Positions 48,760 to 56,067 of a stretch of 64,000 nt of DNA are shown one piece after another (within the stretch, counting starts at the first letter, position 1; the number at the start of each line of letters is the position of its first letter). The DNA lies in contig NZ_BMQT01000002.1 of the NCBI RefSeq assembly GCF_014648255.1, positions 1 to 64,000 on the forward strand, given 5' to 3'. Both the position numbers and the translations under genes were made by a program. Below the pieces are notes generated by a model. That model saw only the letters and a program-made list of their open reading frames with translations, ran no database searches and had not been told where the DNA came from. This DNA is from Nocardioides albus. Lineage in GTDB: Bacteria > Actinomycetota > Actinomycetes > Propionibacteriales > Nocardioidaceae.

Positions 48760-50147
48760 GTCACCTCCCGGCCCGAGACGGTCCGCGCCGTCGGTGCGAG
48801 AGGGAGCGAGAGCACGAAGTCGGCGCCCCTCGGGGCGGCATCACGACACCAGACCGAGCCGTCGTGCAGCTGGGCGGTCCGCTCCACGATGCTCAGGCCG
48901 AGACCGCTCCCGGTGGTCGCGCCGCGTGCCCCCATCCGGGCGAACCGGTCGAAGATGTGCTCGCGCGCATCGACGGGAACGCCGGGCCCGGAGTCCGCGA
49001 CGTGGATCTCGGCGTAGCCTCGGCGCGCCGTGGCACGCACCGAGGTGAGGCCGCCTCCGTGGGTCTGGGCGTTGCGGACCAGGTTGGCCAGGGCTCGGTG
49101 GAGCTGGAGCCGGTCGCCGTAGATCTGGAGATCGCCGGGCACGTCGATGGCGACGTCGTCGCCGATGCCGTTGTCCGCAAGAGTCGCGGTGATGAGGTCG
49201 GCGACGCTCAGCACCTCCCAGTCCGACTCCCGCACGCCCGCATCGAGGCGTCCCAGCGCGATCAGGTCCTCGAGCGCCCCGCGGAACCGCTCCAGCTCCC
49301 CCGCCATCAGCTCCACCGCGGTCGCGGAGCTGGGGGAGAGGTGCTTGTCGCCCTGCAGAACACCGAGGCTGGTGGTCAGGGTGGCCACCGGCGTACGCAG
49401 CTCGTGGCTGACGTCGGCCGCGAAGCGGGCGTCGTGGTCGAGGCGTTCGACCACGGTGTCGACCATGGTGTTGAAGGACCCGGTCAGGGTCGAGAGGTCG
49501 GGGTCGTCCGTCGCCTCGACGCGGGTGTCGAGCTCGCCGGCGGAGATCCGGGCGGCAGCCAGGGCGACCTGGCGCAGTGGCCGCAGGACCCGCCTGGCCG
49601 CGTACCAGCCGAGCACGCCGCCGGAGATGGTGGTGACCGCCGCCGAGATGGCGAGCGCATAGCCCATGGTGTCGAGGGTCTGGCTGAGCTCCTTGGCGTA
49701 GGTGACCTCGTAGTAGTCGGCGCCCACCCCCTCGAGAGGGATCCCGACGACGATGTTGGGCCGGTCGCCGGTATCGGTCCAGGTCAGGGCGACGTCTCCG
49801 GCTCCTACGCTCGAGGCGACGTCGCTGGTGGCGTCATGGACCTGGGTGGTGAGGTCGGAGGAGTACCACTGGCCGTCCTTGTGGACGAGCACCGTGGTGC
49901 GGCTCGGCTGAGCGATCTCGGCGAGGACCTCGGCGACGTTCACGCCGTTCGTACGCAGACGCTCCTTGACCAGGGCGGCATCGATGTAGGCCTGCTGCAG
50001 TGCGTTGCGTTCACGCTGCGCGATCAGGTAGTGACGTGCCGAGAAGTAGGTGCTGAAGGCGAGGATCATGCTGATCAGCAGCGCTCCCGCCGCGAACGCC
50101 GCCACGACGTTGGCGCGGAGACCCCGCCGGCTCGGTCTCCGGCTCAT
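48756..50147 (-). CDS. Sensor histidine kinase
   Basis: This 463-residue kinase has an N-terminal membrane helix (VVAAFAAGALLISMILAFSTYF), an extracytoplasmic domain of ~130 residues, a second helix near residue 180, and a HAMP domain. The H-box is FAADVSHELRTPVATL, the N-box HRALANLVRNAQTH, and the G-boxes DSGPGVP and GSGLGLSI. It overlaps the response regulator stop (ATGA) and the lipoprotein start. With its partners it probably senses a cell-envelope signal. Confidence 0.92.
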   Translation of the reverse strand: MSRRPSRRGLRANVVAAFAAGALLISMILAFSTYFSARHYLIAQRERNALQQAYIDAALVKERLRTNGVNVAEVLAEIAQPSRTTVLVHKDGQWYSSDLTTQVHDATSDVASSVGAGDVALTWTDTGDRPNIVVGIPLEGVGADYYEVTYAKELSQTLDTMGYALAISAAVTTISGGVLGWYAARRVLRPLRQVALAAARISAGELDTRVEATDDPDLSTLTGSFNTMVDTVVERLDHDARFAADVSHELRTPVATLTTSLGVLQGDKHLSPSSATAVELMAGELERFRGALEDLIALGRLDAGVRESDWEVLSVADLITATLADNGIGDDVAIDVPGDLQIYGDRLQLHRALANLVRNAQTHGGGLTSVRATARRGYAEIHVADSGPGVPVDAREHIFDRFARMGARGATTGSGLGLSIVERTAQLHDGSVWCRDAAPRGADFVLSLPLAPTARTVSGREVT

Positions 50148-50875
50148 CGCGGATCCAGCCGGTAGCCCAGTCCACGGACCGTCGAGATGACGCCACCAGC
50201 CTCGGGGCCGGTGTCGACCTTGTTGCGCAGGCGGCTGACGTGGACGTCGACCACCCGGACGTCGCCGTGATGGCCCTCCGGCCACATCTGGTTGACCAGG
50301 TTCTCGCGGGTCATCACCCGGCCGGGGCTGTTCGTCAGCGCGAGCAGGAGCTTGAACTCCGTGCTGGTCAGGTGGAGGTCCTCGGCACCCCGGCGGAGGG
50401 TCGCCGCCGCCGGGTCGAAGACCAGCGGTCCGTCGGTCGAGTCGAGGACGATGCCGTTGGGGGCGTAGCCGCCTTGAGCCGGGACGAGGGGGAAGTCCGG
50501 GCGCCGCAGCGCGGCCCGGATCCGAGCCCTGACCTCGGCCACGTCGAACGGTTTGCGCACGTAGTCGTCGGCTCCCGCCTCGAGCGCGGTGACCACGTCC
50601 TTGGCGCCGTCGCGTGCGCTGATCACGATGATCGGGGCGGTCGTGCGCGGACGTACGCTCCGGATGAACGTGAACCCGTCGATGCCGCCGAGCATCAGAT
50701 CGACGAGCATCACGTCGAAGGGCTCGTCGGCATCGAGATCGAGAGCGACCTCGGCGTCGTCGGCTTCGCCGACCGCGTAGCCCTCCTGCTCGAGAAAGAG
50801 CCGGAGGGACGTACGCAGCCCGTAGTCGTCCTCCAGGATGAGCACTCGCTTGGCTGCCTCTTGCACGTCTCGCAT
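50144..50875 (-). CDS. OmpR-family response regulator
   Basis: This 243-residue regulator has a receiver domain with the acidic pair in RVLILEDDYGL, the phosphoacceptor Asp in VMLVDLMLGGIDG, Thr/Ser in IIVISARDG and Lys in DDYVRKPFDVAEV. A winged-helix DNA-binding domain follows, with LTSTEFKLLLALTNSPGRVMTRENL and VDVHVSRLRNKV. ATG 50875 is chosen because the conserved receiver begins soon after; an in-frame upstream extension looks non-coding. It leads the kinase-lipoprotein operon. Confidence 0.9.
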   Translation of the reverse strand: MRDVQEAAKRVLILEDDYGLRTSLRLFLEQEGYAVGEADDAEVALDLDADEPFDVMLVDLMLGGIDGFTFIRSVRPRTTAPIIVISARDGAKDVVTALEAGADDYVRKPFDVAEVRARIRAALRRPDFPLVPAQGGYAPNGIVLDSTDGPLVFDPAAATLRRGAEDLHLTSTEFKLLLALTNSPGRVMTRENLVNQMWPEGHHGDVRVVDVHVSRLRNKVDTGPEAGGVISTVRGLGYRLDPR

Positions 50876-50990
50876 CGTCTCACTCGATCGGCCGCGACAC
50901 AGAGCCGTCGCGGTCTGCCGGCTGGAAGTGACACGAAACTGACATGAAACTGCGAAAGGACCTCCACACCCGCTGGGCAGGGTGGTCGGC

Positions 50991-51335
50991 ATGAGCGAGG
51001 TTGAGTTCTACCCGGTGGACGAGACCGTCGTCGTCCCGTTCTCGGACGCGACCTGCCTGCGGGCGATCCACAACCTGCGCTGGCGGCTGGCGGAGATGCT
51101 CGCGGGCGGTCCCGAGGCGGTCGTCGTCGACCTGGCGGGCCTCACCGGCTTCTCCTCGACGACCGTCGCCGCGCTGCTGTGGGCCAAGCGCCGCTGCGGG
51201 ACGCGGGGTGTGCCGCTCCGTCTCCGCAATGCCGATCCGGCGCTCGCCGGCCAGCTCCGCAGAGCCGGCCTCGACACCATCTGGGACATCCAGACGGCAC
51301 CGGCCTCCCCTTCCCCCAACCGAAAGGTCAACTGA
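50991..51335 (+). CDS. STAS-domain protein
   Basis: This 114-residue protein resembles stand-alone STAS (anti-anti-sigma) domains. The central strand-helix AVVVDLAGLTGFSSTTVAALLWAKRRC corresponds to the conserved helix that carries the phosphorylatable Ser in SpoIIAA-like proteins, and GVPLRLRNADPALAGQLRRAGL follows. Ser/Thr residues are present at the right place, but the Asp-Ser pair of SpoIIAA is replaced by GFSSTT. No anti-sigma kinase gene is adjacent. It overlaps the next gene (TGATG). Confidence 0.72.
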   Translation: MSEVEFYPVDETVVVPFSDATCLRAIHNLRWRLAEMLAGGPEAVVVDLAGLTGFSSTTVAALLWAKRRCGTRGVPLRLRNADPALAGQLRRAGLDTIWDIQTAPASPSPNRKVN

Positions 51336-51730
51336 TGAGTAACCACGTCCACGAGACAGACCGCGAGCAGACCCTCGAGCTGCTGACGCCGGACCAGGCG
51401 ATGAGCCAGGTACGGGCGTGGACCGACTCGCGGGTCGTCGGCGACCGGGCCGCGAACCGGCTCGAGGTCCTCGCCGCGTTCGGGGTCCATGTGGCCATCT
51501 CGAACCTTCCCGGCGAGATCTGGGTGAAGCTGGCGTGGCGTACGCCGACCCGGGTCGAGCTCTCGACGATCTGGACGCTCACCTCGATGCCGGCGGCCGC
51601 TCCGGAGCCCTATGTCGCCGAGAAGCTCACCGACCTGGCCGGTTCATGGAGCTTCCAGGAGCGGGTCGGCGGCGCCAGCCTCGTCTGCGAGGTCGAGGAC
51701 GCTCCCGGCTCCGGTGAGGCTCAGCGGTAG
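51335..51730 (+). CDS. Unknown protein coupled to the STAS gene
   Basis: This 131-residue protein is not recognised. It has a charged start (HETDREQTLELLTPDQAMSQV), a mixed alpha/beta middle with VLAAFGVHVAISNLPGEIWVKLAWRTPT, and an acidic end. It lacks the N and G boxes of an anti-sigma HATPase. Its ATG overlaps the STAS stop, so the two are likely partners, and its 3' end overlaps the convergent DUF3043 gene by ten bases. Confidence 0.6.
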   Translation: MSNHVHETDREQTLELLTPDQAMSQVRAWTDSRVVGDRAANRLEVLAAFGVHVAISNLPGEIWVKLAWRTPTRVELSTIWTLTSMPAAAPEPYVAEKLTDLAGSWSFQERVGGASLVCEVEDAPGSGEAQR

Positions 51731-52305
51731 TCGTCGGGGAGCTGGGTGCCGATCTTGACCTGCGGCTTGGGCATCCGCAGGGGTCGGATCTGGATGGCCC
51801 GCATGATCGCGTAGTAGGTCGTGCCCTTGAGATCGTTGTCGGGGAAGCGGCGCTTGAGCTCCTTGCGGAGCAGGAAGCGCAGCGCGATCAGGTTGATGAT
51901 CACGGTGGCCATCACGACGAGGGTGAAGAGCTGGGAGTACATCGCCAGCTGGACGCTGATGTAGGGCACCACCAGCGCGATGATCAGCACGGGGAGCACG
52001 ATCTCGGCGAAGGTGAACCGGGCGTCGATCCAGTCGCGGATGAAGCGCTTGACCGGGCCCTTGTCGCGCAGCGGCAGGTAGCGCTCGTCGCCGGTCTTCA
52101 TCGCCTGGCGCATCTTGTCGCCCTGCTCGGCGCGCTGGGCGCGGTTGGCGGCGTTGATCTCCTTGCGCGTACGCGGCTGCTTGAGGCGCGCCTTGCGAGC
52201 CGCCTCCGCTTCCTTGCGTGACGGGGTCGGACGACCCTTGCCGGTCTCTTTGACCGGGTTCTCGGGCTCGACGACCTGCTGGGCGGGGGACTTGCGACCG
52301 AACAA
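51721..52305 (-). CDS. DUF3043 membrane protein
   Basis: This 194-residue protein belongs to the actinobacterial DUF3043 family. The charged N-terminal part has KGRPTPSRKEAEAARKARLK and NAANRAQRAEQGDKMR, then GDERYLPLRDKGPVKRFIRDWID. Two hydrophobic segments follow (AEIVLPVLIIALVVPYISV and LFTLVVMATVIINLIALRF). The function is unknown. The start is uncertain: TTG 52305 gives the family-like N-terminus LFGRKSP, and longer in-frame versions are possible. It is divergent from pspA, sharing a promoter region with two CCTAGG palindromes. Confidence 0.82.
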   Translation of the reverse strand: MFGRKSPAQQVVEPENPVKETGKGRPTPSRKEAEAARKARLKQPRTRKEINAANRAQRAEQGDKMRQAMKTGDERYLPLRDKGPVKRFIRDWIDARFTFAEIVLPVLIIALVVPYISVQLAMYSQLFTLVVMATVIINLIALRFLLRKELKRRFPDNDLKGTTYYAIMRAIQIRPLRMPKPQVKIGTQLPDDYR

Positions 52306-52384
52306 CTTAAGGGACCTCTTACTGTTGGCTGGGACACATACAGGATATCCCGAGGGACCCGGACAGCGAGTTTTGTGGACCCGG

Positions 52385-52414
52385 CCTAGGGTGAGAGGCA
52401 ACACTTGACCTAGG
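52385..52414. promoter_or_regulatory. Two CCTAGG palindromes between DUF3043 and pspA genes
   Basis: CCTAGG occurs at 52385-52390 and 52409-52414, 24 bp centre to centre. CTAG-containing hexamers are rare in high-GC DNA, so a pair in a stress-operon promoter may be an operator. Confidence 0.4.
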
Positions 52415-52490
52415 ACGACGAGAGTCCAGCGGCAAGCGACGACGCGTGGCGGCCGGCGGTCGGCTGCATATGAGAGGCGTAAGGGAAGCG

Positions 52491-53273
52491 ATGAGTGTGA
52501 TGAAGCGGCTGAGCCTGGTCTTCAAGGCGAAGGCAAATAAGGCGCTCGACAAGGCCGAGGACCCACGGGAGGTGCTCGACTACAGCTACCAGAAGCAGCT
52601 TCAGATGCTGCAGCAGGTGCGCCGCGGCGTCGCGGACGTCGCGACCAGCCGCAAGCGCGTCGAGCTGCAGATCAACGGGCTCAAGCAGCAGTCCGACAAG
52701 CTCACCCAGCAGGCCCAGAAGGCCATCGAGATGAACCGCGAGGATCTGGCCCGCGAGGCGCTGACCCGCAAGTCCGGTCTCACTCAGCAGATGAACGACC
52801 TCAACACCCAGCTCGCCACCCTTCAGGGCGAGGAGGAGAAGCTCACCCTCGCCCAGCAGCGCCTGCAGGCCAAGGTGGAGTCCTTCCGCACCAAGAAGGA
52901 GACCATCAAGGCGACCTACACCGCCGCCGAGGCGCAGACCCGGATCAACGAGGCGATCTCCGGCATCGGCGAGGAGATGGGCGACGTCGGCATGGCCATG
53001 CAGCGTGCCGAGGACAAGACCCTGGAGATGCAGGCTCGTGCCGGCGCCGTCGACGAGCTGCTCGCCTCCGGCGCCCTCGACGACCTCACCGCCGGTCCCA
53101 CCGACGACATCACCCGCCAGCTCGACGCGCTCAGCTCCACCAGCGACGTCGAGGCCGAGCTCGCCGCGCTCAAGGGACTCAGCTCCCCGCAGCAGACGCA
53201 GGCGCTGCCCGGTGCCGACAGCAGCTCGCCGGTCATCGACGTGGACTCGACCGAGAAGAAGGCGGAGCAGTGA
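52491..53273 (+). CDS. pspA: Phage shock protein A (PspA/IM30 family)
   Basis: This 260-residue coiled-coil protein stabilises stressed membranes by forming oligomeric scaffolds. It starts MSVMKRLSLVFKAKANKALDK, the amphipathic membrane-binding helix, and continues with DPREVLDYSYQKQLQMLQQV and long helical stretches with heptad pattern to residue ~220. ATG 52491 with AAGGGAAG upstream is a good start. It leads the pspA-pspAA-htpX-pspAB cluster, the actinobacterial Psp arrangement, so it likely responds to envelope stress. The last ~40 residues are low-complexity. Confidence 0.92.
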   Translation: MSVMKRLSLVFKAKANKALDKAEDPREVLDYSYQKQLQMLQQVRRGVADVATSRKRVELQINGLKQQSDKLTQQAQKAIEMNREDLAREALTRKSGLTQQMNDLNTQLATLQGEEEKLTLAQQRLQAKVESFRTKKETIKATYTAAEAQTRINEAISGIGEEMGDVGMAMQRAEDKTLEMQARAGAVDELLASGALDDLTAGPTDDITRQLDALSSTSDVEAELAALKGLSSPQQTQALPGADSSSPVIDVDSTEKKAEQ

Positions 53274-53548
53274 TCGTTCGCATCCTCGGTGAGGGGCAGT
53301 ACGACCTCGACGCCGGCGCGGTCGACAAGCTCAACGAGCTCGACGCGGCCGTCGAGGCTGCCTGCAAGGGCACCGACGAGGCCGTCTTCGACGCGGCTCT
53401 GGCTGCGCTGCTCGACGGCGTACGTTCGATGGGCACCGCCCACCCGGTCGACGCGATCGACTCCTCCGACCTGATCCTTCCCGGTCCCGGCTCCACGCTC
53501 GCCGAGGTCTCCGAGATGCTCGGCGACGAGGGTCTCATCCCCGGTTAA
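53270..53548 (+). CDS. pspAA: PspA-associated protein PspAA
   Basis: This 92-residue protein matches the PspAA domain: MIVRILGEGQYDLDAGAVDKLNELD followed by a helix and SSDLILPGPGSTLAEVSEML near the end. PspAA is found next to PspA in actinobacteria and archaea and is thought to modulate it. Its GTG start overlaps the pspA stop (GTGA). A large hairpin element fills the gap to htpX. Confidence 0.85.
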   Translation: MIVRILGEGQYDLDAGAVDKLNELDAAVEAACKGTDEAVFDAALAALLDGVRSMGTAHPVDAIDSSDLILPGPGSTLAEVSEMLGDEGLIPG

Positions 53549-53709
53549 GAGCATGCCTGCCAACCCGGACACCGGCTGCGCGACGCCCATCGCGCGCCCT
53601 GGCGGCGTTGCCGCCGCTCGACGTGCGTCCAGCATGCCTTCGCGGCGGCGCCTTGCCAGGCCACGCGCTGGACGCCGCTCGCTCGGCGCCGAGTTGGCAG
53701 GCATGCTCT
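53548..53709. repeat. Hairpin element with core shared with 12938-13013
   Basis: A perfect 17-bp inverted repeat (53548-53564 and 53693-53709, reading AGAGCATGCCTGCCAAC) encloses ~128 bases with nested inverted repeats, including GCGTCCAGC (53624-53632) against GCTGGACGC. The core at 53665-53690 matches 12970-12995 at 23 of 26 positions. The element runs from the pspAA stop codon to one base before the htpX ATG. Confidence 0.8.
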
Positions 53710-53710
53710 G

Positions 53711-54619
53711 ATGTCCCGCTTCCAGGGTGATGCCGGGCTGACCGCCCGGATGACCACGGTGATGTTCCTGCTCGGCGCGCTGTTCGTCGGGCTCATCGTG
53801 GCGCTGATGTTCGTGATGCCGGCGCAGTGGGCGCCGATCATCGGCATCGTCGGGCTCGGCATCGCCTGGTGGCAGTGGTACGCCTCCGACACCCTCGCGA
53901 TGAAGGCCATGGGCGCGCGCGAGGTGTCGGCCCAGGAGGCGCCCGAGCTGCACGCGATGATCGACCGGCTGTGCACCCTGGCCGACATGCCGAAGCCACG
54001 GGTCGGGATCGCCCACACCGACATGCCCAACGCCTTTGCCACCGGTCGCTCTCCCAAGCGTTCCGCGGTCGTGGTGACCACCGGCATCATGCAACGGTTG
54101 AGTGCCGAGGAGCTGGAGGGCGTGCTCGCCCACGAGCTCTCCCATGTCGCCCACCGCGACGTGCTCGTGATGACGGTCGCCTCCTCGGCCGGCATCGTCG
54201 CCGGGATGCTGGGGCGGGGTTCCCAGTTCGGTGCGTACGCAGGTGGTGGCCGCCGCGACAACAACAACGGCCTCCCGGTGTGGCTGGTGGTGATGCTGGT
54301 GTCGCTGGTGGTCTACGCGGTGTCGTGGCTGCTGCTGCGGATGCTGTCGCGCTACCGCGAGCTGGCCGCAGACCGCGCCGGCGCGCACCTGACCATGAAG
54401 CCGGGCGCGCTGGCCAGCGCGCTGCAGAAGATCACCGGTGACATCTCCGCGATCCCGAGCCGGGACCTGCGGTCCTCGCAGGCGATGAACGCGTTCTTCA
54501 TCGCGCCGGCGATCAGCGGCCAGTCGCTGCGTACGCTGACCTCGACGCACCCCTCGCTGGAACAGCGTCTGGAGCAGCTCGCCCGGATCGAGGCCGAGCT
54601 CAGCCGCCCTGCGCAGTAA
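53711..54619 (+). CDS. htpX: M48 family membrane metalloprotease HtpX
   Basis: This 302-residue zinc protease degrades damaged membrane proteins. Two N-terminal membrane segments (MFLLGALFVGLIVALMFVM and IIGIVGLGIAWWQWYA) precede the zinc motif HELSH near residue 141, and another membrane pair (LPVWLVVMLVSLVVYAVSWLLL) is followed by the third ligand in YRELAADRAGA. It lies in the actinobacterial Psp cluster, consistent with membrane quality control. Its start codon sits directly at the edge of the hairpin element, so its translation or transcription may depend on that structure. Confidence 0.92.
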   Translation: MSRFQGDAGLTARMTTVMFLLGALFVGLIVALMFVMPAQWAPIIGIVGLGIAWWQWYASDTLAMKAMGAREVSAQEAPELHAMIDRLCTLADMPKPRVGIAHTDMPNAFATGRSPKRSAVVVTTGIMQRLSAEELEGVLAHELSHVAHRDVLVMTVASSAGIVAGMLGRGSQFGAYAGGGRRDNNNGLPVWLVVMLVSLVVYAVSWLLLRMLSRYRELAADRAGAHLTMKPGALASALQKITGDISAIPSRDLRSSQAMNAFFIAPAISGQSLRTLTSTHPSLEQRLEQLARIEAELSRPAQ

Positions 54620-54629
54620 CGACGTGGCG

Positions 54630-54635
54630 TAAGGT
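54630..54635 (+). promoter_or_regulatory. -10 box of pspAB (leaderless type)
   Basis: TAAGGT lies six bases before GTG 54642, overlapping the end of the htpX-pspAB gap. It suggests pspAB can be expressed apart from htpX. Confidence 0.5.
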
Positions 54636-54641
54636 CGGCGC

Positions 54642-55229
54642 GTGGGTTTCTGGGACGTCATCACGGGTCGTACGCGACCGAAGCAGGCCAACCTCGACGC
54701 GCTTTTCGCGGTGCCGACCGCCGCGCTCACCATGCAGACCTCGCTCGGGCTGGTCCCGACCGGTGACGGGGCGGTCTGCTACCGAGCCGCGGCCGGGGCG
54801 GGGTTCGCCAGCACGCAGGACGACGTCGTCGAGCTGCTGGGTGCCTCCGAGGCCGCCCCGAAGGTGACCACCAGCGTCGACGAGTTCGGCTTCACCTGGC
54901 TCAGCGTCGACCACGAGGCCCTGGACCCGGCAAACCCCGACATCACCGGGCTGGTGACCGATCTCCACGCGGTCAACACCACCTTGGAGATGAACGGCTT
55001 CGGGCCGGGGTTGCTGTGCTCGCTGATCGGCTTCGAAGGCGCCGACGGCCGCAGCGTGGGCCTGATCTACCTCTACAAGCAAGGCACCTTCTACCCGTTC
55101 GTCCCGACCGGCCCGCAGCAGCGCGACAACCTCCTCGAGATCAACGTCCGCACCGCGATCGAGGGTGATCTCCCGGTCGAGAAGGATCTTTCCCGCTGGC
55201 TCGCGGTCTGGGGCGCCCCCGGGCTCTGA
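54642..55229 (+). CDS. pspAB: PspA-associated protein PspAB
   Basis: This 195-residue protein matches PspAB, the HtpX-linked member of actinobacterial Psp systems. It opens MGFWDVITGRTRPKQANLDALF and continues with a mixed alpha/beta fold including GFGPGLLCSLIGFEG and SVGLIYLYKQGTFYPFVPTG. No catalytic motif is visible. Its place directly after htpX agrees with its proposed role with that protease. Start GTG 54642. Confidence 0.85.
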   Translation: MGFWDVITGRTRPKQANLDALFAVPTAALTMQTSLGLVPTGDGAVCYRAAAGAGFASTQDDVVELLGASEAAPKVTTSVDEFGFTWLSVDHEALDPANPDITGLVTDLHAVNTTLEMNGFGPGLLCSLIGFEGADGRSVGLIYLYKQGTFYPFVPTGPQQRDNLLEINVRTAIEGDLPVEKDLSRWLAVWGAPGL

Positions 55230-55341
55230 GGCCCGTCCGGGCCCGACGGCGGGCCTGCGCACGGCGGCGCGTCGGGGACGGCATCGACACGCCATAGTGG
55301 TTTCACAAGCAACACACAGCAAACCGCCGCATGATGGAGCC

Positions 55342-56067
55342 ATGACTGCTGGAGCACAGGACCTGACCCGTCCCGACGGGTCGCCGCTGCGGGTGCTCGT
55401 CGTCGACGACGAGGTGAACATCGCTGAGCTGATCGCGATGGCGCTGCGGTTCGAGGGTTGGGAGGTCACCATGGCCCACTCCGGCTCCAAGGCCGTCAGC
55501 GCCGCTAAGGAGACCGGCCCCGACGCGATCGTGCTCGACTGGATGCTGCCCGACTTCGACGGGCTCGAGGTCCTGCGCCGCGTACGCAGCACCAACCCGG
55601 TCGTACCCGTCCTCTTCCTCACCGCCAAAGATGCGGTGGAGGACCGGGTCGCCGGCCTGACCGCGGGTGGTGACGACTACGTGACCAAGCCGTTCTCTCT
55701 CGAGGAGCTCGTCGCGCGGCTGCGCGGCCTGATGCGCCGGGCCGGGGCGGCCCGGGTCGAGGAGCACTCGGTGATCCGCGTCGGCGACCTGACGATGGAC
55801 GAGGACTCGCGGGAGGTGCACCGCGCGGGAGAGGAGATCACGCTCACCGCGACCGAGTTCGAGCTGCTCCGCTACCTGATGCGCAATCCGCGCCGGGTCC
55901 TCTCGAAGGCCCAGATCCTCGACCGGGTCTGGTCCTACGACTTCGGTGGCCAGGCCAATGTCGTCGAGCTCTACATCTCCTACCTGCGCAAGAAGATCGA
56001 TGCCGGCCGCAAGCCGATGATCCACACGATGCGGGGCGCGGGCTACGTGCTGAAGGCCGCTGAGTGA
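55342..56067 (+). CDS. OmpR-family response regulator
   Basis: This 241-residue regulator has the receiver acidic pair in VLVVDDEVNIAEL, the phosphoacceptor in IVLDWMLPDFDGLEVLR, Thr in VLFLTAKDA and Lys in DDYVTKPFSLEEL. The winged-helix domain shows LTATEFELLRYLMRNPRRVLSKAQIL and VVELYISYLRKKID. It is coupled to the histidine kinase by ATGA overlap. It resembles actinobacterial TcrX/TrcR-type regulators, and with the downstream ABC transporter may mediate an envelope or drug response. Confidence 0.92.
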   Translation: MTAGAQDLTRPDGSPLRVLVVDDEVNIAELIAMALRFEGWEVTMAHSGSKAVSAAKETGPDAIVLDWMLPDFDGLEVLRRVRSTNPVVPVLFLTAKDAVEDRVAGLTAGGDDYVTKPFSLEELVARLRGLMRRAGAARVEEHSVIRVGDLTMDEDSREVHRAGEEITLTATEFELLRYLMRNPRRVLSKAQILDRVWSYDFGGQANVVELYISYLRKKIDAGRKPMIHTMRGAGYVLKAAE

